64,000 bases of DNA from Aequorivita lipolytica (GTDB lineage Bacteria; Bacteroidota; Bacteroidia; Flavobacteriales; Flavobacteriaceae): positions 1 through 64,000 of the forward strand of contig NZ_VORU01000003.1 of assembly GCF_007997135.1 (NCBI RefSeq). The letters are read 5' to 3'. The position numbers were made by a program, and so were the translations under genes. A model generated the notes under the pieces. That model did not search any database, was not told where the DNA came from, and worked only from the letters and a program-made list of their open reading frames with translations. Shown here one piece after another: positions 19,094-28,265 of this stretch (its first letter is position 1; each line of letters opens with the position of its first letter).

Positions 19094-20161
19094 ATGAGTC
19101 ACGGTATACAGCCCGGTGTAGCAACTGGAAAAGAAGTTCAAGAAATACATAGATACGCAAAAGAGAAAGGTTTTGCTATGCCCGCCGTTAATGTTGTGGG
19201 TTCAGATAGCGTTAATGCCGTTATGGAAACCGCAGCGGCGCTTAACGCTCCTGTAATCATTCAATTTTCCAATGGTGGCGCACATTTTAATGCTGGAAAA
19301 GGTCTTTCAAACGAAAACGAAAAAGCCGCTATTGCTGGTGGTGTTGCCGGTGCAAAACACATTCACGAACTTGCGAAAATCTATGGAGCGACGGTTATTC
19401 TGCATACAGATCATTGTGCAAAAAAACTGCTTCCGTGGATAGACGGTTTGCTTGATGAAGGCGAAAAATTCTTCAAAGAAACTGGAAAACCACTTTATAG
19501 CTCACATATGATAGATCTTTCCGAAGAGCCTATTGAAGAAAATATTGAAATCTGCAAACGCTATTTAGAGCGCATGAGTAAAATGGGAATGACTCTCGAA
19601 ATTGAATTGGGAATCACAGGCGGCGAAGAAGATGGTGTAGATAATACAGATGTAGACTCCTCAAAACTGTACACACAACCGGACGAAGTTGCTTACGCTT
19701 ACGAGGAGCTTTCAAAAATAAGCGACCAATTTACTATTGCTGCAGCTTTCGGAAATGTGCACGGCGTTTACAAGCCAGGAAATGTAAAACTGACTCCTAT
19801 TATTCTGAAAAACTCACAAGAATACGTTCAGAAAAAATTCAATACTGGCGATAATCCTATCGACTTTGTTTTTCACGGTGGAAGCGGTTCTACTTTGGAA
19901 GAAATTCGCGAAGCTATAGGCTATGGCGTTATAAAAATGAATATTGATACCGATATGCAATTTGCATTTACTGAAGGTGTTCGCGATTATATGGTGAAGA
20001 ATTTAGATTATTTAAAAACACAAATAGGAAACCCAGAAGGTGATGATCTTCCGAATAAAAAATATTACGATCCAAGAAAATGGCTTCGCGATGGCGAAAT
20101 CACTTTCAAAAAAAGACTTGAACAGGCCTTTAAAGATTTGAACAACGTAAATACGTTGTAG
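19094..20161 (+). CDS. fbaA: Class II fructose-bisphosphate aldolase
   Basis: A 355-residue zinc-dependent aldolase of glycolysis and gluconeogenesis, cleaving fructose 1,6-bisphosphate to two triose phosphates. Zinc ligands and active-site motifs are visible: HTDHCAKKLLPW (H-x-DH), the E in EIELGITGGEEDGVDN (class IIA signature), GNVHGVYKPGN, and VFHGGSGSTLEEI. NMNIDTD-like KMNIDTDMQFAF follows. Length matches E. coli FbaA (359 aa), subclass A. The long leader with tandem repeats is unusual. Confidence 0.96.
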   Translation: MSHGIQPGVATGKEVQEIHRYAKEKGFAMPAVNVVGSDSVNAVMETAAALNAPVIIQFSNGGAHFNAGKGLSNENEKAAIAGGVAGAKHIHELAKIYGATVILHTDHCAKKLLPWIDGLLDEGEKFFKETGKPLYSSHMIDLSEEPIEENIEICKRYLERMSKMGMTLEIELGITGGEEDGVDNTDVDSSKLYTQPDEVAYAYEELSKISDQFTIAAAFGNVHGVYKPGNVKLTPIILKNSQEYVQKKFNTGDNPIDFVFHGGSGSTLEEIREAIGYGVIKMNIDTDMQFAFTEGVRDYMVKNLDYLKTQIGNPEGDDLPNKKYYDPRKWLRDGEITFKKRLEQAFKDLNNVNTL

Positions 20162-20169
20162 CGTCTCCC

Positions 20170-20186
20170 TACCCCCCAAAGGGGTA
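20170..20186. repeat. Short hairpin in C/G block
   Basis: TACCCC/GGGGTA arms lie within CCTACCCCCCAAAGGGGT, 9 bases after fbaA. There is no T run, so it is a weak terminator at most. The C-block/AAAG/G-block layout resembles the C-rich arms at 40055-40142 and looks like a member of a dispersed intergenic motif. Confidence 0.4.
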
Positions 20187-20252
20187 ATAATGAAAACCCA
20201 GATAAGTAAATCAATTTATTTATAAACTCTGTTTTCATAGGTAGTTACAAAT

Positions 20253-20319
20253 AACCGAGAACTGAGAACCGAGAACTGAATTCTCATAACTCATAACTCA
20301 TAACTCATAACTCATAACT
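20253..20319. repeat. Tandem repeats in the accD leader
   Basis: Two alternating copies of ACCGAGAACTGAG-like sequence (20253-20280) are followed by five perfect copies of the heptamer CATAACT (20285-20319). The heptamers end only five bases before the accD ATG, so copy number would change the sequence just upstream of the ribosome landing site. Confidence 0.9.
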
Positions 20320-20324
20320 AGAAT

Positions 20325-21200
20325 ATGCCTTGGTTTAAAAGAACAAAAAAAGGGATACAAACCCCAACAGAAGATAAAAAAGATGTGCCAAAAGGACTTT
20401 GGTACAAATCTCCCACAGGAAAAATTATAGACAGTGAAGAGCTTGAAAAGAACTTCTACGTGAGCCCTGAAGATGGCTATCACGTTCGCATTGGCAGTAA
20501 GGAATATTTTGAAATTCTTTTTGACGATAATAAATTTAAAGAGCTCGATAAAAATCTCACCTCTCAGGACACATTAAAGTTTGAGGATAAAAAGAAATAT
20601 ACAGATAGACTAAAAGAAGCCCAGGATAAAACGGGTCTTAAAGACGCCATTCGTTGCGCCGTTGGAAAATCCATGGGTGAAGATTTGGTTATAGCCTGTA
20701 TGGATTTCAGCTTTATTGGCGGTTCTATGGGAAGCGTTGTAGGTGAAAAGATTGCCCGTGCTGCTGATTATTCGCTAAAAAAGAAAATTCCTTTATTGAT
20801 AATTTCAAAAAGTGGTGGCGCCAGAATGATGGAGGCCGCACTTTCCTTAATGCAGCTTGCAAAAACAAGTGTAAAACTTGCCCAATTAAGTGATGCGGGA
20901 ATACCTTATGTTTCGTTATGTACAGATCCAACTACGGGCGGCACAACGGCCTCATTCGCGATGCTTGGAGATATCAACATTAGTGAGCCTGGCGCGTTGA
21001 TTGGCTTTGCAGGTCCTCGCGTAGTTCGCGATACTACAGGAAAAGAACTTCCCGAAGGTTTCCAAACTGCTGAATTTGTTATGGAGCACGGTTTCTTAGA
21101 TTTTATAACCCATCGCCGGGATTTGAAACGCAGAATAAATCTTTACTTAGATTTAGTTTTGAATCGTCCCCTTCGCGAGAAAGCAGAAAAATCTGCCTAA
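20325..21200 (+). CDS. accD: Acetyl-CoA carboxylase carboxyltransferase subunit beta
   Basis: A 291-residue subunit that, with AccA, transfers CO2 from biotin to acetyl-CoA to make malonyl-CoA. The crotonase-like core is typical: [52 protein letters not shown] and [12 protein letters not shown]. The N-terminal zinc ribbon is recognisable by its surrounding residues ([18 protein letters not shown]), but all four cysteines are replaced (S29, G32, S47, D50), so it cannot bind zinc in the usual way. Close relatives may share this loss. The CATAACT repeats lie directly before the start. Confidence 0.94.
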   Translation: MPWFKRTKKGIQTPTEDKKDVPKGLWYKSPTGKIIDSEELEKNFYVSPEDGYHVRIGSKEYFEILFDDNKFKELDKNLTSQDTLKFEDKKKYTDRLKEAQDKTGLKDAIRCAVGKSMGEDLVIACMDFSFIGGSMGSVVGEKIARAADYSLKKKIPLLIISKSGGARMMEAALSLMQLAKTSVKLAQLSDAGIPYVSLCTDPTTGGTTASFAMLGDINISEPGALIGFAGPRVVRDTTGKELPEGFQTAEFVMEHGFLDFITHRRDLKRRINLYLDLVLNRPLREKAEKSA

Positions 21201-21255
21201 GTTGTTTCTTGTGTAATATTTCACAAAAACGACCCGCTAACTAAATAACTTTTAC

Positions 21256-21263
21256 TATTTTTG
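21256..21263 (+). promoter_or_regulatory. -7 promoter element of rpsO
   Basis: TATTTTTG followed by CACC matches TAnnTTTG and lies 57 bases before the rpsO start. Confidence 0.6.
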
Positions 21264-21320
21264 CACCCTTGATTATCAAAACGGTAGTCAGTACATAAAA
21301 ATCATTTTAACAATATTGGC

Positions 21321-21590
21321 ATGTATTTATCAACAGAAGAAAAAGGAAAAATTTTCGAAAAACACGGAAAGTCTAAGACTGACACTGGTTCAGCTGAAGG
21401 ACAGATTGCGTTATTTACTTACCGCATTGCCCATTTAACAACCCACCTAAAAGCAAACCACAAGGATTACAACACAGAGCGTTCTTTGGTAATGTTAGTA
21501 GGTAAGCGCCGAGCATTGTTGGATTATCTTATGAAAAAAGACATCCTTCGTTACCGTGCTATCATTAAAGAATTAGGATTACGTAAGTAA
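21321..21590 (+). CDS. rpsO: 30S ribosomal protein S15
   Basis: An 89-residue primary 16S rRNA-binding protein of the small subunit platform. The family pattern is clear: TGSAEGQIALFTYRI, LTTHLKANHKDYNTERSLVMLVGKRRALLDYL. Length equals the E. coli protein. It has its own -7 element and terminator, and precedes pnp, a widely conserved order (rpsO-pnp). Confidence 0.97.
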   Translation: MYLSTEEKGKIFEKHGKSKTDTGSAEGQIALFTYRIAHLTTHLKANHKDYNTERSLVMLVGKRRALLDYLMKKDILRYRAIIKELGLRK

Positions 21591-21597
21591 TATTCTC

Positions 21598-21625
21598 AAA
21601 GGGCTCTTACGAGCCCTTTTTATTT
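21598..21625 (+). terminator. Rho-independent terminator of rpsO
   Basis: A perfect 9-bp stem, 21598-21606 with 21611-21619, loop TTAC, then a T-rich tail. It begins 8 bases after the rpsO stop and would limit read-through into pnp. Confidence 0.9.
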
Positions 21626-21814
21626 TATTATTATTATTTTATTCTTTAGATTTTAGTGTGAAAACACAGAAAAGCTACCCTTAGGTTTTTCATTGGTCAA
21701 ACCACAACAACACAACAACACTAAGTCTGAAAATCAGGCTTTGACCAAAATTAACGTACTCCTTTGCTAGTGCTGAAAATGCAAAAGCTTTGGAGCACAA
21801 AAAATGAAAAACAA

Positions 21815-24064
21815 ATGATACCTAAAGTATTTAGAGAGGTCATTGACCTTGGTGATGGAAGAGAAATTTCCATCGAAACCGGAAAATTGGCAAAACAGGC
21901 CCACGGAGCTGTTGTTGTTCAATCCGGAAAATGTATGTTGCTATGTACCGTAGTTTCAAATTACGAACAAAAAGATTTGGATTTTCTACCATTAACTGTA
22001 GATTATCGTGAAAAATTTGCTGCTTCGGGTCGTTACCCAGGCGGTTTCTTCAAAAGAGAAGCAAGACCAAGCGACGGCGAAGTATTAACAATGCGTTTAG
22101 TAGATCGCGTTTTGCGCCCACTTTTCCCAAAGGATTATCACTCTGAAACACAGGTGATGATTCAGTTGATGAGTCACGACGACGATGTTATGCCAGATGC
22201 AATGGCAGGTTTGGCGGCTTCTGCGGCTATCCAACTTTCAGATTTTCCTTTTGAATGTGCTATTTCTGAAGCACGCGTGGGAAGAGTAAATGGTGAATTT
22301 GTAATCAACCCTTCAAGAGCACAATTGGAAGAATCAGACATCGATATGGTGATTGGAGCTTCTATAGATTCTGTGATGATGGTTGAGGGCGAAATGAAAG
22401 AAATTTCAGAAGAAGAAATGGTGGAAGCAATTAAATTTGCCCACGAACATATTAAAAAACAATGTGAAGCCCAACTTAGATTGGCCGAAGCATTTGGAAG
22501 AAAAGAGGTTCGTGAATACCCTTCTGAACGCGAAGATGAAGATTTAGAAAAGAAAGTTTACGATATGGCTTATGACAAAGTATACGCCGTAGCAAAAGCA
22601 GGATCTGCAAAACACGAAAGAAGCGCTTCCTTTTCTGAAATAAAAGAAGAAATTAAAGCTACTTTTTCTGAAGAGGAATTAGCAGATTTTGGCGATTTAA
22701 TTTCAAAATACTATAGAAAAGCTGAGAAAGCTGCCGTTCGTGACCTTACCTTAAACGAAGGTCTGCGTTTGGATGGAAGAAAAACAGATGAAATCCGCCC
22801 AATTTGGTGTGAGGTTGATTATTTACCTTCCACACACGGTTCCGCACTTTTCACACGTGGAGAAACACAAGCTTTGGCAACAGTTACTTTGGGAACTTCT
22901 CGCGAAGCAAACCAAATTGATATGCCCTCTTTTGAAGGCGAAGAAACTTTTTACCTTCACTATAACTTCCCTCCTTTCTCAACTGGTGAAGCCCGCCCAA
23001 TTCGCGGAACCTCTCGTAGAGAAGTCGGTCACGGAAACTTGGCACAAAGAGCGTTAAAAGGAATGATCCCAAAAGATTGTCCATATACAGTACGTGTAGT
23101 TGCAGAAGTATTGGAATCTAACGGTTCTTCTTCTATGGCAACGGTTTGTAGCGGAACAATGGCGTTAATGGATGCTGGGGTTCAATTGAAGAAACCTGTT
23201 TCCGGTATTGCAATGGGATTGATTTCTGATGGCGAAACTGGAAAATACGCAGTTCTTTCTGATATTTTAGGTGATGAAGATCACTTGGGTGATATGGACT
23301 TTAAAGTTACTGGAACGGCTGACGGAATTACCGCTTGCCAGATGGACATTAAAGTAAAAGGACTTTCTTACGAAATTTTGGTAAATGCTTTGAAGCAAGC
23401 ATCAGCGGGTCGTTTGCACATTCTTGGTAAATTAATCGAGACTATTGCAACGCCAAATGCAGATGTGAAGCCACACGCTCCAAAAATGGTTACCGTTACT
23501 ATTCCAAACGAATTTATTGGTGCTTTGATTGGACCTGGTGGAAAAGTGATTCAAGAGCTTCAAAAAACTACAAAAACCACTATTGTTATCAATGAAGATC
23601 CTATTACCGAAGAAGGTATCGTGGAAATTCTTGGAACAAACCAAGAAGGAATTGATGCAGTATTGGCGAAGATAGATTCGCTTACCTTCAAGCCTGAAGT
23701 TGGTAGTGTTTATGAAGTGAAAGTGATCAAAATGCTTGACTTCGGTGCTGTTGTAGAATATAAGGATGCTCCCGGAAACGAGACATTACTACACGTTAGT
23801 GAACTTGCTTGGGAAAGAACAGAAAACGTAACCGATGTTGTAAATATGGGTGATGTTTTTGATGTGAAATTTATTGGTTTCGATCCTAGAACGAAAAAAG
23901 ATAAAGTTTCAAGAAAAGCGTTGTTACCAAAACCAGAAGGTTACAAAGAACGTCCACCACGCGACGATAGCCGAAGTGGTTCAAGAGACAGAGATAATCG
24001 TGGACGCGACAACCGTGGCCGTGATAGTCGCGATAGCCGTGACAGAGATAGAAAGAGAGATTAA
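21815..24064 (+). CDS. pnp: Polyribonucleotide nucleotidyltransferase (PNPase)
   Basis: A 749-residue 3'-5' phosphorolytic exoribonuclease. Two RNase PH domains (about 1-215 and 300-530; second core [39 protein letters not shown]) flank a helical domain, then KH ([20 protein letters not shown]) and S1 ([18 protein letters not shown]). The start at 21815 ([17 protein letters not shown]) was preferred over an in-frame ATG at 21764 because conservation begins there. The C-terminus is a low-complexity tail of about 35 residues rich in R, D, S and G, probably an RNA- or protein-binding extension. Neighbour of rpsO, as in many bacteria. Confidence 0.95.
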   Translation: MIPKVFREVIDLGDGREISIETGKLAKQAHGAVVVQSGKCMLLCTVVSNYEQKDLDFLPLTVDYREKFAASGRYPGGFFKREARPSDGEVLTMRLVDRVLRPLFPKDYHSETQVMIQLMSHDDDVMPDAMAGLAASAAIQLSDFPFECAISEARVGRVNGEFVINPSRAQLEESDIDMVIGASIDSVMMVEGEMKEISEEEMVEAIKFAHEHIKKQCEAQLRLAEAFGRKEVREYPSEREDEDLEKKVYDMAYDKVYAVAKAGSAKHERSASFSEIKEEIKATFSEEELADFGDLISKYYRKAEKAAVRDLTLNEGLRLDGRKTDEIRPIWCEVDYLPSTHGSALFTRGETQALATVTLGTSREANQIDMPSFEGEETFYLHYNFPPFSTGEARPIRGTSRREVGHGNLAQRALKGMIPKDCPYTVRVVAEVLESNGSSSMATVCSGTMALMDAGVQLKKPVSGIAMGLISDGETGKYAVLSDILGDEDHLGDMDFKVTGTADGITACQMDIKVKGLSYEILVNALKQASAGRLHILGKLIETIATPNADVKPHAPKMVTVTIPNEFIGALIGPGGKVIQELQKTTKTTIVINEDPITEEGIVEILGTNQEGIDAVLAKIDSLTFKPEVGSVYEVKVIKMLDFGAVVEYKDAPGNETLLHVSELAWERTENVTDVVNMGDVFDVKFIGFDPRTKKDKVSRKALLPKPEGYKERPPRDDSRSGSRDRDNRGRDNRGRDSRDSRDRDRKRD

Positions 24065-24083
24065 TTCTCTTTTTAAATATTCA

Positions 24084-24116
24084 AAAAACGCCTTCAGCAA
24101 TGAGGGCGTTTTTTAT
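24084..24116 (+). terminator. Rho-independent terminator of pnp
   Basis: AAAACGCC and GGCGTTTT arms surround TTCAGCAATGAG and run into TTTTTATT, 20 bases after the pnp stop. Confidence 0.85.
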
Positions 24117-24278
24117 TTGGAATAAGTTCATTGAAAGAATTTATTGGAAGTAAAAGTCCTTTAGATAATGTGATAAAAAATTTATCTTTACGGGATAACG
24201 GTAACAAAAAGATTGACTTATCCTGATATATTTACGGCATAACAAAAGATAATTATATAACGGGTATCTAGCATTTTT

Positions 24279-24986
24279 ATGAAAGATTTTCAAAAAGAAA
24301 TAGAATCTTTAGATCATAAAGTTTTAATCCTAACCTATAAATCGGATAAATTAAAACAGGAAGTTCAAGAAATAACTGATAAAACTTTAGAACTGTTTAC
24401 TGCAAAAATAGATGTTCAGGAGAAGATTGATAAATTCAGAAAAATTTTAAAGGCTAAGAGTGTTTCGGAATTTGACATACATAAACTTCGTTTCTCAAAT
24501 GATTTACATTTACTGAAGATGAGTAGATTAATGGAGCAAACCGATGTTTCTCTTAGTAAGATTAAGTCTGTTCGGTTGCATACCCCTCCATCTAATAAAA
24601 TTTTTATCGTACATGGACATAATGAAGTAATGAAAAAAAAGGTTGCTGATTTTATCGGAAATCTTGGCTTACAACCAATAATTCTTCATGAGCAGCGAAA
24701 TCAAGGAAGAACTATAATTGAAAAATTCGAACACGAATCAGACGTTGGTTTTGCAGTAGTTTTACTTTCCGCAGATGATCTAGGTTTGAATAAAAATGAT
24801 AAATACGAAAATGCTAAGTTAAGAGCTAGGCAAAATGTAATTTTTGAATTAGGTTATTTTATTGGTAAAATAGGTAGAGAAAATGTTGTTGGATTATTAG
24901 AAACAAATAATAATTTCGAATTTCCAACAGATTATCAAGGAGTTATTTATGAAAAATTTGATGATGCCAATAATTGGCAAAATTAA
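24279..24986 (+). CDS. TIR-like nucleotide-binding protein, probably truncated
   Basis: A 235-residue protein. Residues 1-70 are a predicted coiled coil rich in K, E and L; residues 107-230 form a TIR-like domain of the predicted nucleotide-binding type (CAP12/PCTIR class, PF10137): KIFIVHGHNE, ILHEQRNQGRTIIEKFE, VGFAVVLLSADDLG, then ARQNVIFELGYFIGKIGRENV, where E190 corresponds to the conserved glutamate needed for NAD+ cleavage in active relatives. Many such domains act in antiphage defence. No cyclase or other defence gene is adjacent. After the TAA stop the same frame continues for 16 sense codons (to 25037) that look like the missing C-terminal helix, implying a nonsense mutation. The gene is more A+T rich than its neighbours. 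Confidence 0.8.
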   Translation: MKDFQKEIESLDHKVLILTYKSDKLKQEVQEITDKTLELFTAKIDVQEKIDKFRKILKAKSVSEFDIHKLRFSNDLHLLKMSRLMEQTDVSLSKIKSVRLHTPPSNKIFIVHGHNEVMKKKVADFIGNLGLQPIILHEQRNQGRTIIEKFEHESDVGFAVVLLSADDLGLNKNDKYENAKLRARQNVIFELGYFIGKIGRENVVGLLETNNNFEFPTDYQGVIYEKFDDANNWQN

Positions 24987-25319
24987 ATTAGAGAAGAATT
25001 AATAGTGAGTGGATACAAATTAAAAAACGACACATAAAACAAATTATCTAGATTTAAAAAACGCATTCAATGCCGAGAATTCGGAGCGGGCGTTTTTTAT
25101 GCCACAATAGCAGTATTTTACTGATAAGCTTCGTTTACCGACATATTAGCATAGCTTTAATTGTAGATTATAGTTTTAACAAACCTTTAGTGATTCTCTC
25201 TCCCTTGCATCAACCATTGAGCTAACATCCCTTTATTTTTAACATTTAGCCGAATTAATAATAAGGCCCCTTTCTAGTACAGTATTTGCACTTATATAGG
25301 CTAAATAATAAAACCAACT
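24987..25319. other. Intergenic region before proC
   Basis: The first 51 bases continue the TIR-like frame (IREELIVSGYKLKNDT then TAA at 25035). A hairpin follows at 25056-25098. From 25100 to 25319 the sequence is A+T rich without an open frame, RNA gene or clear TAnnTTTG element; the proC promoter is presumably here but was not identified. Confidence 0.6.
25056..25098 (+). terminator. Terminator-like hairpin after TIR-like gene
   Basis: AAAAACGC pairs with GCGTTTTT at the base and CCGA/TCGG at the top, with an imperfect middle. The outer bases closely copy the pnp terminator and the inner part resembles the proA terminator. It lies 18 bases beyond the extended TIR frame. Confidence 0.6.
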
Positions 25320-26120
25320 ATGAAAGTACTAGTAATAGGCGCAGGTAATATGGGATTGACCTATGCAGAAGGTATGGTAAAATCGCCATATCTAAATCGT
25401 AGGAATTTAATGATCTACGATGTTTCACCAGAAAAAACATTGGAGTTAAAGGAAATCCCGACTTTTGATGTTTACGATAAAATTGATGATTGCCTTCCGA
25501 AAGCGGATGTAGTTTTTATAGCCGTGAAACCTTATCACAGTGAAGAGTTATTTAATTCGATAAAAAAGCATGTCAATGAAAACCAGCTTTTTATTTCCTT
25601 AATGGCAGGTATTACCATCAATTCCATTCAAGAAGGATTAGGGGTTAAAAAAGTAGTTCGTGCCATGCCCAATCTTCCTGCAAAAGTAGGTTTGGGAATG
25701 ACTTCCTTTACAGAATCAAAAGAAGTGAGCCGCATTGAACTTATCATGGTTCGCAATCTTCTCGACACTACAGGAGAAGCTATTCATGTTGAAAATGAAA
25801 CTTTCATAAATGCTTCTACAGGTATTTCAGGAAGTGGGCCGGCCTATGTTTTTTACTTTATGCAATCCATGATGGAAGCCGCTCTAAAAATGGGCTTTTC
25901 ACAAAACGATTCAAAAATATTGGTTACCCAAACGTTTGAAGGTGCCGTGGCATTGTTCAATGATTCAGACCTTTCACCAAATGCGTGGATGGATATGGTC
26001 GCCTCAAAAGGAGGCACAACTCGAGCAGCTTTGGATTCCATGGAAGACAACAACGTAAAAGAATTAATTAAGGAAGCTGCATACGCGGCATTTGACAGAG
26101 CAACAGAGCTCGGAAAATAA
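25320..26120 (+). CDS. proC: Pyrroline-5-carboxylate reductase
   Basis: A 266-residue NAD(P)H-dependent enzyme for the last step of proline synthesis. The N-terminal Rossmann motif is VLVIGAGNMGLTYAEGM, followed by FIAVKPYH, RAMPNLPAKVGLGMT, and the signature region STGISGSGPAYVFYFMQSMMEAALKMG with ASKGGTTRAALDSME at the C-terminus. Length fits (E. coli 269 aa). It is the first gene of a three-gene proline operon, 21 bases ahead of proB. Confidence 0.96.
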   Translation: MKVLVIGAGNMGLTYAEGMVKSPYLNRRNLMIYDVSPEKTLELKEIPTFDVYDKIDDCLPKADVVFIAVKPYHSEELFNSIKKHVNENQLFISLMAGITINSIQEGLGVKKVVRAMPNLPAKVGLGMTSFTESKEVSRIELIMVRNLLDTTGEAIHVENETFINASTGISGSGPAYVFYFMQSMMEAALKMGFSQNDSKILVTQTFEGAVALFNDSDLSPNAWMDMVASKGGTTRAALDSMEDNNVKELIKEAAYAAFDRATELGK

Positions 26121-26141
26121 ACAAATACCAAAAGAAAAGTT

Positions 26142-26912
26142 ATGAATAAAAAACGAGTGGTTATTAAAGTAGGAACCAACGTTATGACGAACAGGGACGA
26201 TAGAATTGTAGGTCCAATTCTAAATGAACTTGTCCGTCAAATTGCAGAATTGTATGAAAACGGGATTATGCCAATATTGGTTTCCTCAGGATCTGCAATT
26301 GCCGGAAAAGAAGTTTTGGGCGAATGTAGGGCCAAAGATGATTCTACCCGGAGACAAATTTATTCTTCGGTAGGGCAACCCCGAATGATGAGACATTACT
26401 ACAGTTTATTTCATGATCACGGAATGCGTTGCGCACAAATTCTGGCAACAAAACGCGATTTTTCACCCGGAAAACATCGAGAAAACATGATTAATTGTTA
26501 TGAAGGTTTGCTCGATGAAGGAATTGTACCCATTGCAAATGAAGACGACGCAGTATCATTAACAATGTCCATGTTCAGCGATAACGACGAATTGGCAAGT
26601 CTGGTAGCAGAACTAGTTAAAGCGGACGCAATGATTATTTTAACAGACACAGATGGCCTATATACTGGGCACCCTGACGATGAGGATTCCCAAAAAATTA
26701 ATGAAGTGCACCATGAAGAAAAAGTAGAACAATATGTTCAGAAATGCGAAAAAGGTGAAGGCCAAGGTCGCGGCGGAATGAAATCTAAATTGAAAATCGC
26801 CAAAGAAACCGCCCGAAAAAATATACCTACCTATATAGCAAACGGAAAACAGAAAAATGTAATTGTAGATATTTTGAACGGAAAAAAAATCGGAACAAAA
26901 TTTTACGCATAA
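26142..26912 (+). CDS. proB: Glutamate 5-kinase (no PUA domain)
   Basis: A 256-residue amino-acid kinase that phosphorylates the side-chain carboxylate of glutamate, the first step of proline synthesis. Family motifs include VVIKVGTNVMTN, PILVSSGSAIAGK, SDNDELASLVAELVKADAMIILTDTDGLY and GRGGMKSKLKIAKETAR. It stops at the end of the kinase domain, lacking the C-terminal PUA domain of E. coli ProB (367 aa); single-domain forms are known in other bacteria. It lies between proC and proA. Confidence 0.94.
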   Translation: MNKKRVVIKVGTNVMTNRDDRIVGPILNELVRQIAELYENGIMPILVSSGSAIAGKEVLGECRAKDDSTRRQIYSSVGQPRMMRHYYSLFHDHGMRCAQILATKRDFSPGKHRENMINCYEGLLDEGIVPIANEDDAVSLTMSMFSDNDELASLVAELVKADAMIILTDTDGLYTGHPDDEDSQKINEVHHEEKVEQYVQKCEKGEGQGRGGMKSKLKIAKETARKNIPTYIANGKQKNVIVDILNGKKIGTKFYA

Positions 26913-26941
26913 ATAATAACTAAAAACAGAAGAGAGATAAT

Positions 26942-28141
26942 ATGAAATTGATAGACACCAAAACAAAGAACAACGTACTAGATTCTATGATGAAAAACAT
27001 AGAACAAAACCGCGCTGCCATTTTAGAAGCCAATAAAAAAGATTTGGAGGCTTTTAAAAAAGACGACCAGGCATTATACGATCGTTTGGTAGTTGACGAT
27101 TCCAAAATTAATGGAATGATAAAAGCTATTTCTGAAGTACGCGCACAAGAAGATCCCGTAAATCAGGAAATTTCAAATGCTACCTTAGACAATGGTCTTA
27201 ATATTATAAATAGAACAGCTCCTTTCGGAACTATTATGATTATTTATGAATCCAGGCCAGACGTTACTGTGGAAGCTGCTGTATTAGCCTTTAAAGCGAA
27301 TAACAAAATTTTATTGAAAGGTGGCAAAGAAGCGTACAATAGTAATAAAGAATTGGTGTCTTGCTGGCACAAATCACTTGCTGAAAATGGGTTGGAAAAC
27401 GACTGGATTAAAATGCTGGTATTAAACAGGGAAGAAACACAAGCCTTTCTTAAAAATCCAACCGAACCATTGGACCTTATTGTTCCACGAGGTGGTGAAC
27501 GATTGATCAATTTTGTAAAGGAAAATGCAAAATGCGCCGTTTTGGTGAGCGGAAGAGGAAATAACTTTTTGTATGTAGCCGAAGATGCCGATTGGATAAA
27601 AACGCTACAGGTAATTTTAAATGCAAAGACTGATAAAATATCGGGTTGTAATGCCTTGGATAAAGTTTTAATTGATAAAAAACTTCCCCATTATGAAACA
27701 CGCCTTCAGGAATTAAAAACTGTTTTGGAAAAAGCCAAAGTAGAAATTTTGGTAGATGATGAAATAAAAAAAGTGCTTTCAGAAAATAAATCTATCCCAA
27801 ATGAAGCAACTTGGAATGAAGAATTTTTAGCAATGAAAATCGCAGTGGGAAGCGTTGATGGAATGGATGAAGCCATATCAAAAATTAATAAATATAGTGG
27901 CGGTCATTCCAGTGTTATTCTCACGGAAGACACTCAAACAGCAAAACATTTTATGGAAAATGTGGATAGTGCTGCCGTTTATCACAATGCCTCTACCCGC
28001 TTCACGGATGGCGGCCAAATGGGTGTTGGCGCAGAACTTGCCATCAGTACAGACAAATTGCACCATCGTGGTCCGTTGGGCTTAAAACAGCTAGTTACCA
28101 ATAAATACTATGTTTTTGGTGACGGGCATGTAAGAGTTTAA
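26942..28141 (+). CDS. proA: Gamma-glutamyl phosphate reductase
   Basis: A 399-residue NADPH-dependent aldehyde dehydrogenase-fold enzyme giving glutamate-5-semialdehyde. Motifs: GTIMIIYESRPDVTVEAAVLAFKANNKILLKGGKEA, DLIVPRGGERLI, and the catalytic cysteine within the DKISGCNALDKVLI segment; the C-terminus has NASTRFTDGGQMGVGAELAIST. Length is slightly below E. coli ProA (417 aa). It starts 29 bases after proB and ends the operon at a strong terminator. Confidence 0.95.
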   Translation: MKLIDTKTKNNVLDSMMKNIEQNRAAILEANKKDLEAFKKDDQALYDRLVVDDSKINGMIKAISEVRAQEDPVNQEISNATLDNGLNIINRTAPFGTIMIIYESRPDVTVEAAVLAFKANNKILLKGGKEAYNSNKELVSCWHKSLAENGLENDWIKMLVLNREETQAFLKNPTEPLDLIVPRGGERLINFVKENAKCAVLVSGRGNNFLYVAEDADWIKTLQVILNAKTDKISGCNALDKVLIDKKLPHYETRLQELKTVLEKAKVEILVDDEIKKVLSENKSIPNEATWNEEFLAMKIAVGSVDGMDEAISKINKYSGGHSSVILTEDTQTAKHFMENVDSAAVYHNASTRFTDGGQMGVGAELAISTDKLHHRGPLGLKQLVTNKYYVFGDGHVRV

Positions 28142-28161
28142 AATAAGAAACTTTACCAAAC

Positions 28162-28205
28162 AAGCCTTCAGTTCCGAGTCTTCGGAGCTGGAGGCTTTTT
28201 TTTTA
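28162..28205 (+). terminator. Rho-independent terminator of proCBA
   Basis: A long nested stem: AAGCCT/AGGCTT, CAG/CTG and TCCGA/TCGGA separated by G-T wobbles, closed by a short loop and followed by nine T. It is the strongest terminator in the window. Confidence 0.92.
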
Positions 28206-28265
28206 ATCTTCACGCAACCTTTTAAAAATTTTCAGACTATAGGGTAACAACGTAATGAAATTATT

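Noticed and set aside
21764-21814. Extended PNPase start at 21764
   Set aside because: The extra 17 residues ([17 protein letters not shown]) are not part of the conserved PNPase N-terminus, which begins at MIPKVF.
24279-24986. TIR-like gene as part of a CBASS, Thoeris or Pycsar operon
   Set aside because: No cyclase, SIR2-like or second effector gene lies on either side; neighbours are pnp and proC.
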